Below are positions 37,565 through 49,425 of a stretch of DNA of 64,000 bases, one piece after another. The stretch covers positions 11,115,269 to 11,179,268 of the forward strand of contig NW_004955469.1 in the NCBI RefSeq assembly GCF_000276665.1. The letters run 5' to 3'. The DNA comes from Chinchilla lanigera. Taxonomy: Eukaryota > Chordata > Mammalia > Rodentia > Chinchillidae. A program made the position numbers and the translations under genes. Under the pieces are notes generated by a model. The model was not told the DNA's origin and ran no database searches. It saw nothing but the letters and a program-made list of their open reading frames with translations. The stretch's first letter is position 1. Each line of letters begins with the position of its first letter.

Positions 37565-37665
37565 TTCTAGCCCAATCCTTTCTGTTTAAAGATGAGGAAA
37601 CAGGTTCAAGGAAATAAAGGTCTTATGCAAGGTCACAGAGGTCGTGAGTGATATACTATAGGAAC
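37565..37665 (-). mobile_element. MIR SINE fragment
   Basis: Reverse MIR core: aaagatgaggaaacaggttc, atgcaaggtcacagaggtc. Confidence 0.7.
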
Positions 37666-38126
37666 CAAGGTCTCTGCAGGAGTTCTCTTTATTGAAGCAT
37701 TTGCCGCCTCCTTTCATCAGCCTGCCTCAGGACCTGACCCAGCAGAGCAATGGGCAGAGAGTCAGGCCTGGGTGTCAAGTCTGACCCTGGTGTTCATGTA
37801 CAGGCAGTTGACCTCTTCAATTTTCCCCTGTAAGAGGACGGGAATGGACACCAGCTGGTAACACCTGTTGTATTTCTTGCAGAGGAAACTAGTGCACAGG
37901 TAAAAACAGAATGCAAGGTAAAAAAATGTCAAATTGGGAAAGGAAGGCAAAAATCCATCAAATGAGAGAAAATGCTACGTACTTATAAGGCTGGATTACT
38001 ATTGGGGAGTAATGTGAGTTACCCAGTTTTAGTTCTTCCTATAGATACTGTAGGGAGAAGATGAGTGCTCATTACCACCAAGATGCCTTGGAGAATGTGC
38101 CCTCAGTGACTTGCAGAAAGTGTGCA

Positions 38127-38177
38127 TGTCCGTGCGTGCGTGCGTGCGTGCGTGCGTGTGTGTGTGTGTGTCTGTCT
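38127..38177. repeat. Compound (GTGC)n(GT)n microsatellite
   Basis: Six or so gtgc units followed by about eight gt units, 180 bp downstream of exon 9 in transcription order. Alternating purine-pyrimidine; likely length-polymorphic. Confidence 0.93.
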
Positions 38178-38355
38178 AGCACAGTGGTGGAGAACCTTTG
38201 GCATGTGTGCCACAGCAGGTTGTTTGTATCACTGCAAGCTCTAAAACCCTTGCCATCACTGGTCTAGAGTCAAGGGCACCAGAGGAGGGAAGACGCGGCC
38301 TGCTTTAGCATGTGGCTGGTAGAGAAAGGGAGTAGAGGGAACGGGTAGAGGCTCA

Positions 38356-38559
<204 letters not shown>

Positions 38560-40009
38560 TTAAAGTTGAAAAGAAGCCTTAGATCTCCTTCTTGGAATTC
38601 TCAGTTGATGCCTGAAGGATTTTGTTCAAGACTTAGCTGAGGTTGGTCCAGTGGTGGCAGGGCACCACCTGATCTCATTCACTGTCTCCCAAAGTGGCTT
38701 TTATTAAAGTTCAAGAATCTAGGCAGGGATAACCAGGGGGCAACTGTGAAGCTTTGTTCAGGTTGATAATATCCTATATTTCTCAAGAGTCTACTTCTGA
38801 GTCAGATGAGTGGGGTATTCAATGAACTTCCTAAAGAGTAGACGGAGATTTTTGTCCATAGCCCCACTTCACATTTCGACCTTATTAAAGTGATTATTTT
38901 ACTCCATTTTCTCTTAGAGGTTTAGGTGTAATAGATTTTTATTCCTTCCCCAAAGACTCCAATAATCTTACTTCTACAGTGCCATGTGTTTGGTAGCTGG
39001 AGACTCTATGACGTGGTAGGCAAAGACCCAACAAAAACCTGCTTATCAAGATCTTTTACTATGATTGTCTTACAGAGTGAGGAGGCCAAAAGGAAGCTAC
39101 TATCATGGTTTCATTGTGTTTTTATTAATAGTTTCTATGGCATTGTTCCCCTGAGATTTGACAGGGAATTGTCACTACTAATCTTTCAAACAAAGTTTAA
39201 ATACAGTCATGTTCAGAAGCAGTACAATTATCAAGGTCTCTGATCATTTTGTTTCAAATAAGAGGTTGTGTGTTTGATAGGAACAATCTAGAAACAATAT
39301 TGAAAACTTAAGGCAACTACATTATATCACTGCTTAAAATATTCCTGTTTTTGTCTTTAAGTAAAAATGGGCATTATAGAAAGGACAAAGCTGGGGTTCT
39401 GATCAGCTACAGTACCCACGTTTGGTTCTCATAATTTGAAGACCTGCTTCTTGTACATCACCATTCTTTTGTCTCCTAGTTCCTGGCTGATGGTTGCCTT
39501 ACAATTTTATTGAAAAGGTTAAGCGCCACAAGGCAGAAGACTACACCTATGCATTAGAGTCCCTGATCTCCTTAGGAAGCCTGACTTCTAACTGCAGTGT
39601 CTTCACTTGTACTTTTTCCCTTATCCACCTTTGAAACCTCCAGGGATAATTGGAAGAGGAGCACTTGGCTTTCTTTTGGTCTGGATGCCATGATGAGAAA
39701 TTTGAATTCTCTCTTTGCTAACTTTAATCTCTCTCACCATCAGCCCATGCCATGTGATGTGCCTTGCTGGCGCTCATACCTGACATGTGCCTTCTCTCTT
39801 CTTGCATTTGGCCAAAGAACACTGTAGATTTGGGCTTCTGTAAATGCAGTCCGTTGAACCTCTATGGACAGGATGATTGGTTATGTAGTCATTCTCTGTG
39901 GATTTCCACATTTGCTTTCTGGATACACATACTCCAGCAGATGTTTCAAACACTCCCTCCAACACTGCTGCTTACAACTGTTTGTCCCCAAGTCCTGATC
40001 TATTATTTC

Positions 40010-40122
40010 TTTTTTTTTTTTTTTTTTTTGGTTTTTTTGGTTTTTCTCCGGTACCAGGAACTGAACTCACGACCTTGCACTTGCCAGGCAGGCGCTTTTG
40101 CCGCTGAGCTAAATTCCCAGCC
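40010..40122 (-). mobile_element. ID SINE with perfect 16-bp target duplication
   Basis: A long T tract (the reversed A tail), then ggtaccaggaactgaactca, and ctgagctaaattcccagccc. The target cctgatctattatttc is exact at 39994-40009 and 40123-40138. The long tail and perfect duplication mark it as one of the most recent insertions here. Confidence 0.95.
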
Positions 40123-42914
40123 CCTGATCTATTATTTCGATTTCCACTTTGCTGAGAGAAAGATCTACTACAACAGTCCAGATCTCTGTGAGACAGCTCT
40201 CTCCCACTTTCTCTCTCCTTAGGGTAGCACAAGAGGTGTCTATTTCTCCTCCCTTCCTCTTTCTTCTGTCTTAGAGGAAGCTGCATCCTTCATTTTCTTT
40301 TCTGTTAGCCCAGAGCCTTCTCACCTCCCCTGCTCCTTGCTCTCCCAGTCACAGCCCTCTTTCCTTCAGCTGCTTCAGCCTCTCTATCTTCTGGCTCCTC
40401 ATCTATAAAGAAGGTCAGATTCCACCCATCCTGGAAAAATGGGTAGAATTTATTTAATCCTGTTAACCCCTCTGGCTTGCACTCATTTCTGTATCTCCAT
40501 TCCAAAGGTGAGATCTTGGACTGCTGGGATGTATGTAACTGCTGCTTCCATTTCCTTGCTGCTGCTTCTCTCTTCAAATTCGTTCAACCTGGATTCTACC
40601 TTTATTTCCTCATTACTTTGACAAAGTAAGTCTCACTTGCTCCTTTACAATTTATCTCCAAATTCTCCCATGGTCTCCTAAAGTGCCTCTCCTCATTCTT
40701 TGTTCCTTATGAATTCTTTTGTACATCTTGATCACATTTTCCTGTTTATCACCGTCATCTGTGACTCAGAGCTCAGCAACTCCTAAGTTTTTCATTCCTT
40801 ATTGAAACATCAAGACAATAATATTCTGTATAATTTAAGGAAATGAAATTTTAGTCATTCAACCAATACTTGTTGGGCAACTATGCTAAGTCACATGCAT
40901 CTTCCATTCCAGCATGGTGGAAGAGCTGTAGAATTAGAGAGCTCTGGATTCAAAACCTATTTTTTTTTTGCCATTTTGTCCAAGGAATCATTTTAAAGCT
41001 CAGTTCCTGTTGTCTAGGATAGAAATAGTGCAATTATTTCGTAGGGGTATAGTGACTATTAAGTGAGGCAATAAATAATGTAACAAAAAGTTAAAAAGGA
41101 GTTTTGGCTGGAGCACTGAGATGGTACATAGCACACTTCCGAGGGAAGGAGAACGCAAAGATGCAGGACCCCTGAGAAAAGTGGGTGAGAAGAGGTTACA
41201 CAGTTCATAACCTCTTTTCCATAGTTTGGCTATAAAAAATCTGGTTGCTGGACAAGAGCAGTTTGGGCACATGCTTTTGGCAAATTATGACTTTGGTCTC
41301 ACTCTCCTGCTAAGAAGCCAGGTGCAGAGAGGTCCTCTCTCCATCCCAAGTCAAGAGAGAATGGTTTTACAATACCTCGCGGAGCACTGCACACTTACCC
41401 CTTGTAGTTTGGGCAGCATAGTGAGTGTGTGTCTCTCTCCTACATTGGAAATCTGAGGTTTGAGCTAGGGGTTGGTTAGCTGCGGGACAGCAAAAACATG
41501 CGAGGTGGCAGCATTGGGTCCTGGGGCAAAGAATTGCATGAAGATGGCACATGCTTTAGAGGGGGGGCGCATGTGGCTCATTTTAGATCTTGTCCAAGAA
41601 GGCTGCATGGAGAGTAAACAGACCACAGCAGAAAGGAGCTGCTGATAGCGTGAGAAGCCCACAGGTGGAAGGAGAAGGAAGTGATTCCCTGCAATGCACA
41701 TGTAGAGGCTCCAGTCAAGAGGAAAGACTCCCAGCCACAGTGGAGGTGGCGGGGAGAAGGCAGATCTCCAAAGGAACCATAGAAGTGCCCTGTGCAAGGC
41801 AGTGAGCCGCAAACACTTGTCATAGCAGGAAGATACTAATGCTGCATCACAGCAGCCCCAGTCAAGTGTGACTGCTCTCGCCCCCCTTACTTCTCATTTC
41901 CTGTACCTGCCGCAGTGCGGAAGGGTCAGAGGTCAGCAAGATGACAGAGAAGAGGAGAAGTTGGTGGAGAACTAGACAAGCCACTCACCTGATTTCAGGC
42001 TGCCCATCTGCAATTGGCTCACTGTGGTGGGGACAGGAAGGAAGAGAAGCTTCGACTTTAAAGACTGAAGTTGGGACTGGTTGGACATTTGATGACTAAA
42101 TAAGCCAGTGTCTTATGTTTCAACGTGACTGGAGAACTGCCTGCAGTACTGGAGAGTGGCCGGATAAGCAGCAGTACCTGCAGAGCTTTCATCCAGTAGC
42201 CCACTCCAGGGAGCTCCTTATAGAGGGGATTCTCATACTCCCCCTCTCCAACATTTATACCTGCCTTGCATTTTTCTGCTTCTGTGACTGTGCTTCTTCT
42301 GTTTTCTCTACTCACTCTTTCCTTCTCTCCACTTAAAAAAGAGGAAATCTATTTCCTTTCCGGGAATCCTTCTCTTGTCATTCCTCCCAGAAATGACTTT
42401 CTCTTCCTCTGAAGTCCTGTGATTGAAGTTACCATCCTACCTCCTGGGATGTCTTCTCTTCCCTCCCGCCCTCATTGCCCTTGGGCCACAAGGTCCTTCA
42501 AGGAAGGGACTGTCTTATTTATTTTGTATTCAGAAGCTGTCAAGTGAAGGCACATGGTATGGCTGATCAATGTCAGAAAGAATAAAAAGCTACACATGCA
42601 TAGGCAGCCCCTCCTGTCTTTACTGGGTTTCCCTCTCAAGGACAGTAAATCAACTTTCTATCCTGTGAGGCTCATTTGTACTTCCCTGCATTCCGGGGGC
42701 CAGGTTTTACAAAAGGGGAGAGGATCCCTCACTTTCCAGTCACCTGGCTATATTCTAATCTGTCCAATTCTCAGCTGCACTGAGGAAATTTTCAGTGTGA
42801 AATAGAATTTGCTGATTGCATGAGCCTGGCAGTGGGACGTGGCTGTGACGTCTGTGTTGGGGCCTTGAGCCAGCAGATTGCCAAACCTTCTTCCTGCACA
42901 TTCTTTAGGCCAGT

Positions 42915-42990
42915 CAGGGAGAGGGAGGGAGGGAAAGTGGGGCTGGTGGAAAGGGGGAGAGGGAGAGAGGAAGAAGGAGAAAGAAAGGAA
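42915..42990. repeat. GA-rich tract
   Basis: Purine-rich: gggagagggagggagggaaa and later gagggagagaggaagaagga, interrupted by ctggt. Confidence 0.75.
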
Positions 42991-43064
42991 CGAATGCTGG
43001 GTCGGCCACCAAGAAACGGTGCTAAGGCTGTGGCACCCTTGGCTCCCTGAGGAGGTCCACTGAG

Positions 43065-43215
43065 ACACTTTTACCACATGCTTACTCTATGGTGCATACT
43101 CTATGGATCTTCCTTGCCCTCATGGAGCTTATTGTCTAGCCAGGAAGTCAGATTTTATATGAATAACTAACTACAAGTGTGCTGGGTGCAGCAAAGGGTG
43201 AAATAATTAGAGCCA
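43065..43215 (+). mobile_element. L2 3'-end fragment
   Basis: acatgcttactctatggtgc, ccttgccctcatggagctta, ttgtctagccaggaag: standard L2 3' order. Confidence 0.6.
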
Positions 43216-43689
43216 CTTGACAGTCAAGACAAAAGGAACAAGACAAAGCACTTGACATCAGACAGCCAAAGCATTAGGTAAAGACAGTCACCTGTGTAAC
43301 TGTTGAGAGTGACGAGTAAGTAAAAAAAGTTAAAAATTAATTTTCCTTTCGCCTTGTAATGTCACCATTTATAGTTATAGTAGAACACATATATGATACA
43401 GACACAACTCAAGCCAAAGTGTGTACTGAGTTTCCATAATACCTACTTCTGGAAATAGACACAAAAGGCTTGGGGTAAGACTGACAACTGCCAGCGAGTA
43501 AATGGCTAGTAAGTGTGTGTTGAGGCCGTGAATTCTGTTCACCCACTGAGGATGCGGTAAGATGGTGTACCAGGCAGATGTTCTTTCTCAAGACACACGC
43601 ACTCTAGAACCTACTGTCTTTCCTGATCTGCTTCTCATCTGTGACTTCCAGATTCTGCCTCTAAGAGGCAGTCAGTGCCTTGCAGCTCA

Positions 43690-43795
43690 TAGTCTGGTCC
43701 TCAAACCCATGCCTTCAGTAATACCTGGGATATTGTTAGAAATGCGGAGTCTCTGGCCTGGCCCCAGACCTACAGAACCAGAGTCTGGAGAGAAG
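43690..43795 (+). mobile_element. MER5A-type fragment
   Basis: atacctgggatattgttaga, aatgcggagtctctggcctg, gccccagacctacagaacca, gagtctgg: clear MER5A/hAT-Charlie sequence. Confidence 0.75.
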
Positions 43796-44123
43796 CATCG
43801 ATTAGATAGCAGCCTCTGGGCCTTGCCTGGGTAGACTTATGACTCACTGCCTTTCCAGAGTGGACTACTGTCCTTTGCATCAATGCTCAGTCTTATAAAA
43901 CCATCCTGGCTTCCTGGCTTGTTGACTATAGCAGAATTGGGAGTTTGCACTCCACAGTTAAAGTACATTAACTATGTGATCTTAAGACTACTGCTTATCT
44001 CCCCTGGACCTTTATTTTGTTATAGAAAAACTTGTGACCATAACCATACCTTCTCTGCCCACTTTAAAAGGTATTGTTAAAGACTAAGCGAGATAAAGAA
44101 CATTGTGAATATCATTGTAAAAC

Positions 44124-44300
44124 CAGTAGTTTTCAGCCTGGGCTGCAAATTAGAATCATCTAGGGGGTTCTCTGAACTGCTGATGTCTGGGATTGTGCCC
44201 CAGAGAATCTAACTTAAGTACCTTTGGGTAGGTTCTGGGCACCAGTGGGCTTTAAAGTCCCCCAGGTGATTCTAAAGTGCAGGCTGGATCGAGACCACTG
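44124..44300. mobile_element. MER5A, nearly complete
   Basis: Starts cagtagttttcagcctgggc and ends gatcgagaccactg, imperfect terminal inverted repeats. The interior (agaatcatctagggggttct, aaagtcccccaggtgattct) is symmetric as in MER5A. Non-autonomous, 177 bp. Confidence 0.85.
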
Positions 44301-44724
44301 GGGTGTCAGGGTTACTTAGCGCAGGAAGTAAGTGGTCCTCTCAGTGAGGGGTCCATTTTCATCTTGGACTTTGAGTAAAAAGCCATTGTTAATCACTAAG
44401 ATATGGCCTAAAATGTACCCACCCCCAGCAAGATATAGAGAAGGTGATTCTCTCACATGGAGCTATCACATCAGCTCCTGGCAAAGATCAAGAATAACCC
44501 ACAAAATGAGAGACTCCTGGGCTGAGGGCAAAAAAGAAGCGACCTGAGCCAGAACTCTCCTCTTGGACTGAAGGCTAAGGTTCTCATTGGTTTCTTAATT
44601 CGAAGAACTGGATGACTTAAGTGAAGTGTTATTGAATCTCCCCTGCTAGTTATTTGTGTCTAAAGGCATAGAAAACTGTGATCTTAAAGCAGATGGCAGG
44701 TTCAAGTCCCTTTCAAAGACCTCC

Positions 44725-45098
44725 TCTTATGGTTTGTGTCTGTATGTCCCCCCAAATCTTCATGCAGTCACGGGGCAGACTTCTAGAGTTTATGGTGGAT
44801 TCATGGTCCAGTGTTGGGATTATGGATGTGAGTGCTACACACTGGGGTGGATAGTTTGCATACAATGTAAGGGAGGGAAAGAGGCTGCTTGCCAGCACTC
44901 CTCCTCCCTTTTGCTCTTGTTGCTTTTGCTATCTTCTGCCTCCATGAGCTGTTGCCCTCTCCCATGTGCCACCCTGCCTTGGAACCAGCCAAGCATGGAC
45001 TGAAACCTCCACAAACTGTGAGCTAAATAAACCTTTCCTTCCTTAATTTTGGGTGTAAGTTATTTTGTCCCAGCAATGACAGAAAAGTAACCAAGACA
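44725..45098 (+). mobile_element. MaLR/ERVL-type LTR
   Basis: About 374 bp from tcttatggtttgtgtc to aagtaaccaagaca. It shares with the element at 32901 the order 'gactgaaacctcc', 'gtgagctaaataaacctttc', 'ttattttgtcccagcaatga'. It contains AATAAA at about 45026. LTR only; subfamily uncertain. Confidence 0.6.
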
Positions 45099-45269
45099 CT
45101 CCCTTTCATCTTTCCAGGGCTAAGTGGAAGATGCCCATGCCAAGGACATCCAGACTGACCTTGACAGCCAGGTTTTACCCAGAGTAGGCACAAAATACTC
45201 TTGCAATCTGACCTTAATACCTATTTCTAGCAGGGTGGACTATGGGATATAAAGTCATTTGTTAACTGA

Positions 45270-45440
45270 CAACTGAGTACCAGAAAGTTGCACTAAGCAC
45301 TTATGTATTCTCATTTTATAACCCTGACATCCCTGCATGTAGGTGTTACTACACCCATTGTCAGAGGAAGAATCCAAGGCTGAAACAGGCCCACATGCTG
45401 CAGACCTGGAGTCCAAACCAAGTTCCATGCTCTGTCTGCA
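45270..45440 (-). mobile_element. MIR SINE
   Basis: Reverse MIR: gcactaagcacttatgtatt, ctcattttataaccctgaca, cccattgtcagaggaagaat, ccaaggctgaaacaggc. Confidence 0.65.
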
Positions 45441-45524
45441 CTACCTGCAGTGCTGCTTACCTGCCTTCTAGGTTGGTAGCCCTTAAAGCTTTGGGGCGTA
45501 TTGTGAAAATTTTCTATAACCTTA

Positions 45525-45660
45525 TTGCTCAAAATGTGGTCCAGGGTGCAGCAGTGCTGGCATTCCCTAGGAACTTATTGGAAGCATAGGGCCTTGGACC
45601 CAGTCTGGCTCTACAAAATCAGAACTTCTATTTTAACAATATTTTACCTGAGAAATCCTT
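45525..45660 (+). mobile_element. MER5A-type fragment
   Basis: ctcaaaatgtggtccagggt, cctaggaacttattggaagc, tcagaacttctattttaaca: MER5A left-to-middle order. Confidence 0.6.
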
Positions 45661-45736
45661 CCATATAGGAGAGTTTAGGGAGATGGTGGGTTTTAGGCCA
45701 TTTACAGCCATTGCCTCTGCCACACAGTTAGCAGGT

Positions 45737-45739
45737 GTG

Positions 45740-45770
<31 letters not shown>
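45737..45770. repeat. (GT)n microsatellite
   Basis: About 15 uninterrupted GT units. Confidence 0.95.
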
Positions 45771-45772
<2 letters not shown>

Positions 45773-47134
45773 CACACAAATATGAGGGATTTTATACAAA
45801 TCTGAAGTTCTATTTATGGGAAATCATACTTGTTGGAGCTTGTAACAATAAAATTTTGGATCCTTCTGGACACATCTTAATAGATATAGGTTACAAGAAG
45901 CAGGTTTTCACTGATAAACTCTTTTATATGCAGACAGCAAGGGAGAGAAGTGAGAGGAGACAACACCAGGACCCCGCCACCAGCAATTATATCTCCTGGC
46001 TCCAGCTGGCCCTTTCACAAGGGCCTTTTCTCTCTGCCTCTTGGTGGGGCTTGATAGACTTTCCAATTATGTGGTACCAGCGTTTGTCATTTTATTAATT
46101 AAAGTCCTGTATGTAAAACAGGAGCCGCATTGTGGCCAGGACTAATGCTATTATTCCTCTCATGGCCCTTTCTTCCTCCAGAGGTAATTACTGCAATTTT
46201 ATGTCTAGAATATGCTCTGTGTTTGCTATGCGTACCTCGTGGCAGCTTCAGATCAATCTCTTGGACTTATAAGAAAATATCATAATAGGATGTGGACTGA
46301 AAAGAGAATCAATGGTATCAAATAAATGTCCATACTGCATGCACCGCCCCCAAATGTAGGACATGCTGGGGAGGGTGGTGCTGTCTTTTGTCCAATTTCT
46401 GAAGAGCTGCAGGAGTTGCAATAGCAGAGGCAAAACCAAGAAGGGATGCTCCAGTGTGAATTTCACATCAATAAAGAGAAACACTCCTTAGCAAACAGAG
46501 ATGCACAAATATGAGCTTGTTGAGTGGGGAGAGGTGACAGGTGTCCTGGGTGTTCCACACGCTGAGGCCGGCAGATACTGGATGACCAGTATTAGAACTG
46601 TTATCAGGGACACCAAGCAAGCTCTTAATGAGGATAGAGGCTCCTCCTTGACCTATGATGCCACAGGATTGTGACTCTGAGTGTGAGCTTACAATTTTAA
46701 GAGTTCTCTGATTTCAACTTAGTATCTCATTAACTTCAGCTGAGAATATTGACTCACTGCAAAATCCAATGTTTTTGTTCACCATCTTCTAATTCACCTG
46801 GAAAAAAATAAACACCAACTCTCTAGCTATAAATAGTCTAATGAAAAATCAACTCAACACAGCAAGAAGCTGGCCAGATGCAGATTTTTTCTTTTTATAA
46901 CAAGCAAATAAAATGTGATACTGGCAAATACTTGCAGTGCTAGATGCCTGGTCATGCTGGAGACTTTTAAAAGACCTTCTTGAAGATACCACCTGATGTC
47001 TTTCTGAGGCATCACATCAAAGCCAGGAAATAACCAGCCAGGGATGGCCATCTACCTACCCCCTTTAAAAACATGGAGGCAAAACATGAAGTTTGTATGT
47101 GAAAAAATTAATAACCTTATGGCTGGCTGGTGGC

Positions 47135-47150
47135 ATAATAAAGCTACAGA
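47135..47150. repeat. Target-site duplication, left copy
   Basis: ataataaagctacaga; an identical copy at 47615-47630 brackets the retroposed sequence. Confidence 0.9.
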
Positions 47151-47614
47151 GCATTGTTTCACTAGTGTAAAATTTGAAAGAGTTAATTTAAACTCGGAGG
47201 TATGATAGGCACTGTGAAATGATAGGAAATTGCTCAAGAGTAAAGGGCAACTGGGATATGGGAAAAGTGAAGGGAAAGGAGGAGAAATTTTGTATGTATG
47301 TATATACAGGATAGTTAACATGGTTGTTCTTCTGTCTTCTATTTCTATGCTGAAAGAAACTGTCAGTGAGTCTTTGGTTGATCAGTATTGCATTTCTATA
47401 TCTGTTTTCATGAGAAGCCACTTTGAAGATATCAATATGTAATACAACAACCATTGTTAATTCCCTACCACTTTGTTTGTAACTTTGTATTGTCTTACTG
47501 TTCTTTTGCTATGTTGTAAAATGTTGTCTGTCTGTTAATGTTTTCCTCCTTTTATTTTTAAAATAAAAAAAGCAAGGAAAACATGCCAGTTTAGTGCTAA
47601 AATAGAAAAAAAAA
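47151..47614 (+). mobile_element. Retroposed polyadenylated sequence of unknown parent
   Basis: A 464-bp insert between perfect 16-bp direct repeats. Its right end has an AATAAA-type signal at about 47563, roughly 40 bases before a terminal A run. These are the marks of LINE-machinery retroposition of a polyadenylated RNA. The body is AT-rich and has no long open frame; it reads like a 3' untranslated region. I do not recognise the parent. It could be a 5'-truncated processed pseudogene or a truncated LINE. Confidence 0.7.
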
Positions 47615-47689
47615 ATAATAAAGCTACAGATATCCATTTTCATTTATCGGATCTTTTTTTTCTTTTCCAATTTTTTTCCAGTGAACACC

Positions 47690-48030
47690 CATGACTTTTG
47701 ATAACTAGAAAAAACTATAAAAATAAATTTAGGACCACTATTAAAAACATACTTTTGAGGAATAATATTGATATATAAAATATAAAAGTAAGTAAAGAAA
47801 GATGGCATAAACACATATGGTATGGTACCAAATTTATACAAACTTTTATCTGTGGCTATGCTCAACTCAATATGTACTTGTCTGGAAGGAAATGTGCTAA
47901 CATGTAGTGGAGGATATGATTGTGGGGTAGGATTGTGGGCAATTTCACCTTTTTGTTTATAATTTACTGTGTTTTCCTAATGTCCTACAATGAATATAGC
48001 CATAAAAAATAAATGCTGCATTTAAAAAGG
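47690..48030 (+). mobile_element. L1-type 3' end
   Basis: ggaaatgtgctaacatgtag, ggattgtgggcaatttcacc, ttttcctaatgtcctacaat, then an A-rich end: the pattern of L1M-type 3' UTRs. Confidence 0.5.
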
Positions 48031-48194
48031 TAGTGAGGGAAGATTATGGTGTTGTTGGGAAGTGCTGTTTTTCATCCACGTTTGAGAGGATTCAGATGAA
48101 AAAACATATAAAATAAATTTAGGGACCTAGATATAAAATACATAAATTTGAGAGACCTAGGGCAGCTAGAAGCTTCTGAGGGACAAGGCAATGT

Positions 48195-48365
48195 ATGCTG
48201 TTGGCAGAGCTGGGCTTTGGAGTCAGAAAGAGTGCTCGGTTTTCATTTAGTACAGAATATCTCAGAGCTCAGTGTCTTCATCTGTAAAATGGAGCCACTA
48301 GTACTCTACTTGGAGATCTATTGCAGGGCTTTATTCAGATTGTATGAGTGGAGGGCCCAGAGCTC
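48195..48365 (+). mobile_element. MIR SINE
   Basis: gctgggctttggagtcagaa, agagctcagtgtcttcatct, gtaaaatggagccactagta: MIR centre and 3' half. Confidence 0.75.
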
Positions 48366-49019
48366 CTCTGGACTGAGGCCACATGGATGCGTTGTAACAA
48401 TCACCAGTGGAAGCCATGAGGGTCATGATTAACATGCTGCTTTTGAACTGAACCCAACTCTGTTCCAAGCGCCCAGGAAGATTTTATTCACACCCCTGAG
48501 CCTTGACAGTAATTCTTCATATGTCTCAGTTTCATCATGTAATGGGGGAGGTATTAATTTTGAATGGCTCAAAGGTATTCAATTAATTATGTCCGACTGC
48601 AATTACAATTGCTGTTGATTACTTCGGCCCATTAGCATGTATTCTGGCAGAAGCAACCACATCACAGTAAGTGGTGACAGAACGCTAGGCTCCAGTGGCC
48701 GCCTAGCTCTACATGCTGAAGTAAGAATTATTTTGGCTCAGAAATCTCAGTTGGGCCACATTTGTCAGATCCTTGAGACTCCATGAGGAGTCTTCTTACT
48801 GGCTCCTATCCTTGAGGGGCTGTGCAATTAATTAATTAATTATTGATTAAGTGGGTTTATTGGGCATGTTCTCCTGGTGCTACTGCTAGAAAAATAATAC
48901 TCCCAGCCTGCACACACTTTGCTAATAGACTGAGAGGAGAAGGAAGAACACATAGTGTCGGTAGCAGTGACTTCCTCGTGTCTGAGTAAGGCAAGAAGAG
49001 GATGATAATAATTGCTGCC

Positions 49020-49205
49020 ATTCCTAAATCACCGTAAAGATTACAAAGAGCTTTCACATTTTCATCTGGTGCTGATAACAGCCTCACACAGCAACTAAAA
49101 TAGGTATTTTCTTAAATCCCTAATTAGTAGATGTGACTTGCTTGACATCAGATGGCTCAGAAGCACGGCACAGCTGGAAATTAAACTCAGGTGCCTAAGT
49201 CTGGT
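49020..49205 (-). mobile_element. MIR-like fragment
   Basis: Reverse-strand pattern ending cacagctggaaattaaactc, aggtgcctaagtctgg, preceded by aaagagctttcacattttca. Could instead be L3/CR1. Confidence 0.5.
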
Positions 49206-49224
49206 CTAGTGACCTCAGGGTGGT

Positions 49225-49425
49225 TATAGATTTGGTTTTGGAGTTGGACAGATCTGGTTTGAGTTGTGGCCGTGCCCCTTTCTGGGACTGACCTTGGGCA
49301 AGACATCCAGCTCTCTGGGTCCTGATATTTGAATTAGTAGATGAGGTTTACAATTCCTCAGAAGTCTGTTTTGATAATAGAAAGCGAAGGTGAAATGCTT
49401 AGCACAGTGCCAACCTTATACTATG
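49225..49425 (+). mobile_element. MIR SINE
   Basis: ttttggagttggacagatct, gaccttgggcaagacatcca, gctctctgggtcctgatat, tgcttagcacagtgccaacc: nearly full length. Confidence 0.75.

Noticed and set aside
37762..37950. Minus-strand frame with a membrane-like N-terminus as a possible extra exon
   Set aside because: It has no homology I recognise, it lies in intron 9 where human ALK has no exon, and I found no convincing acceptor-donor pair.
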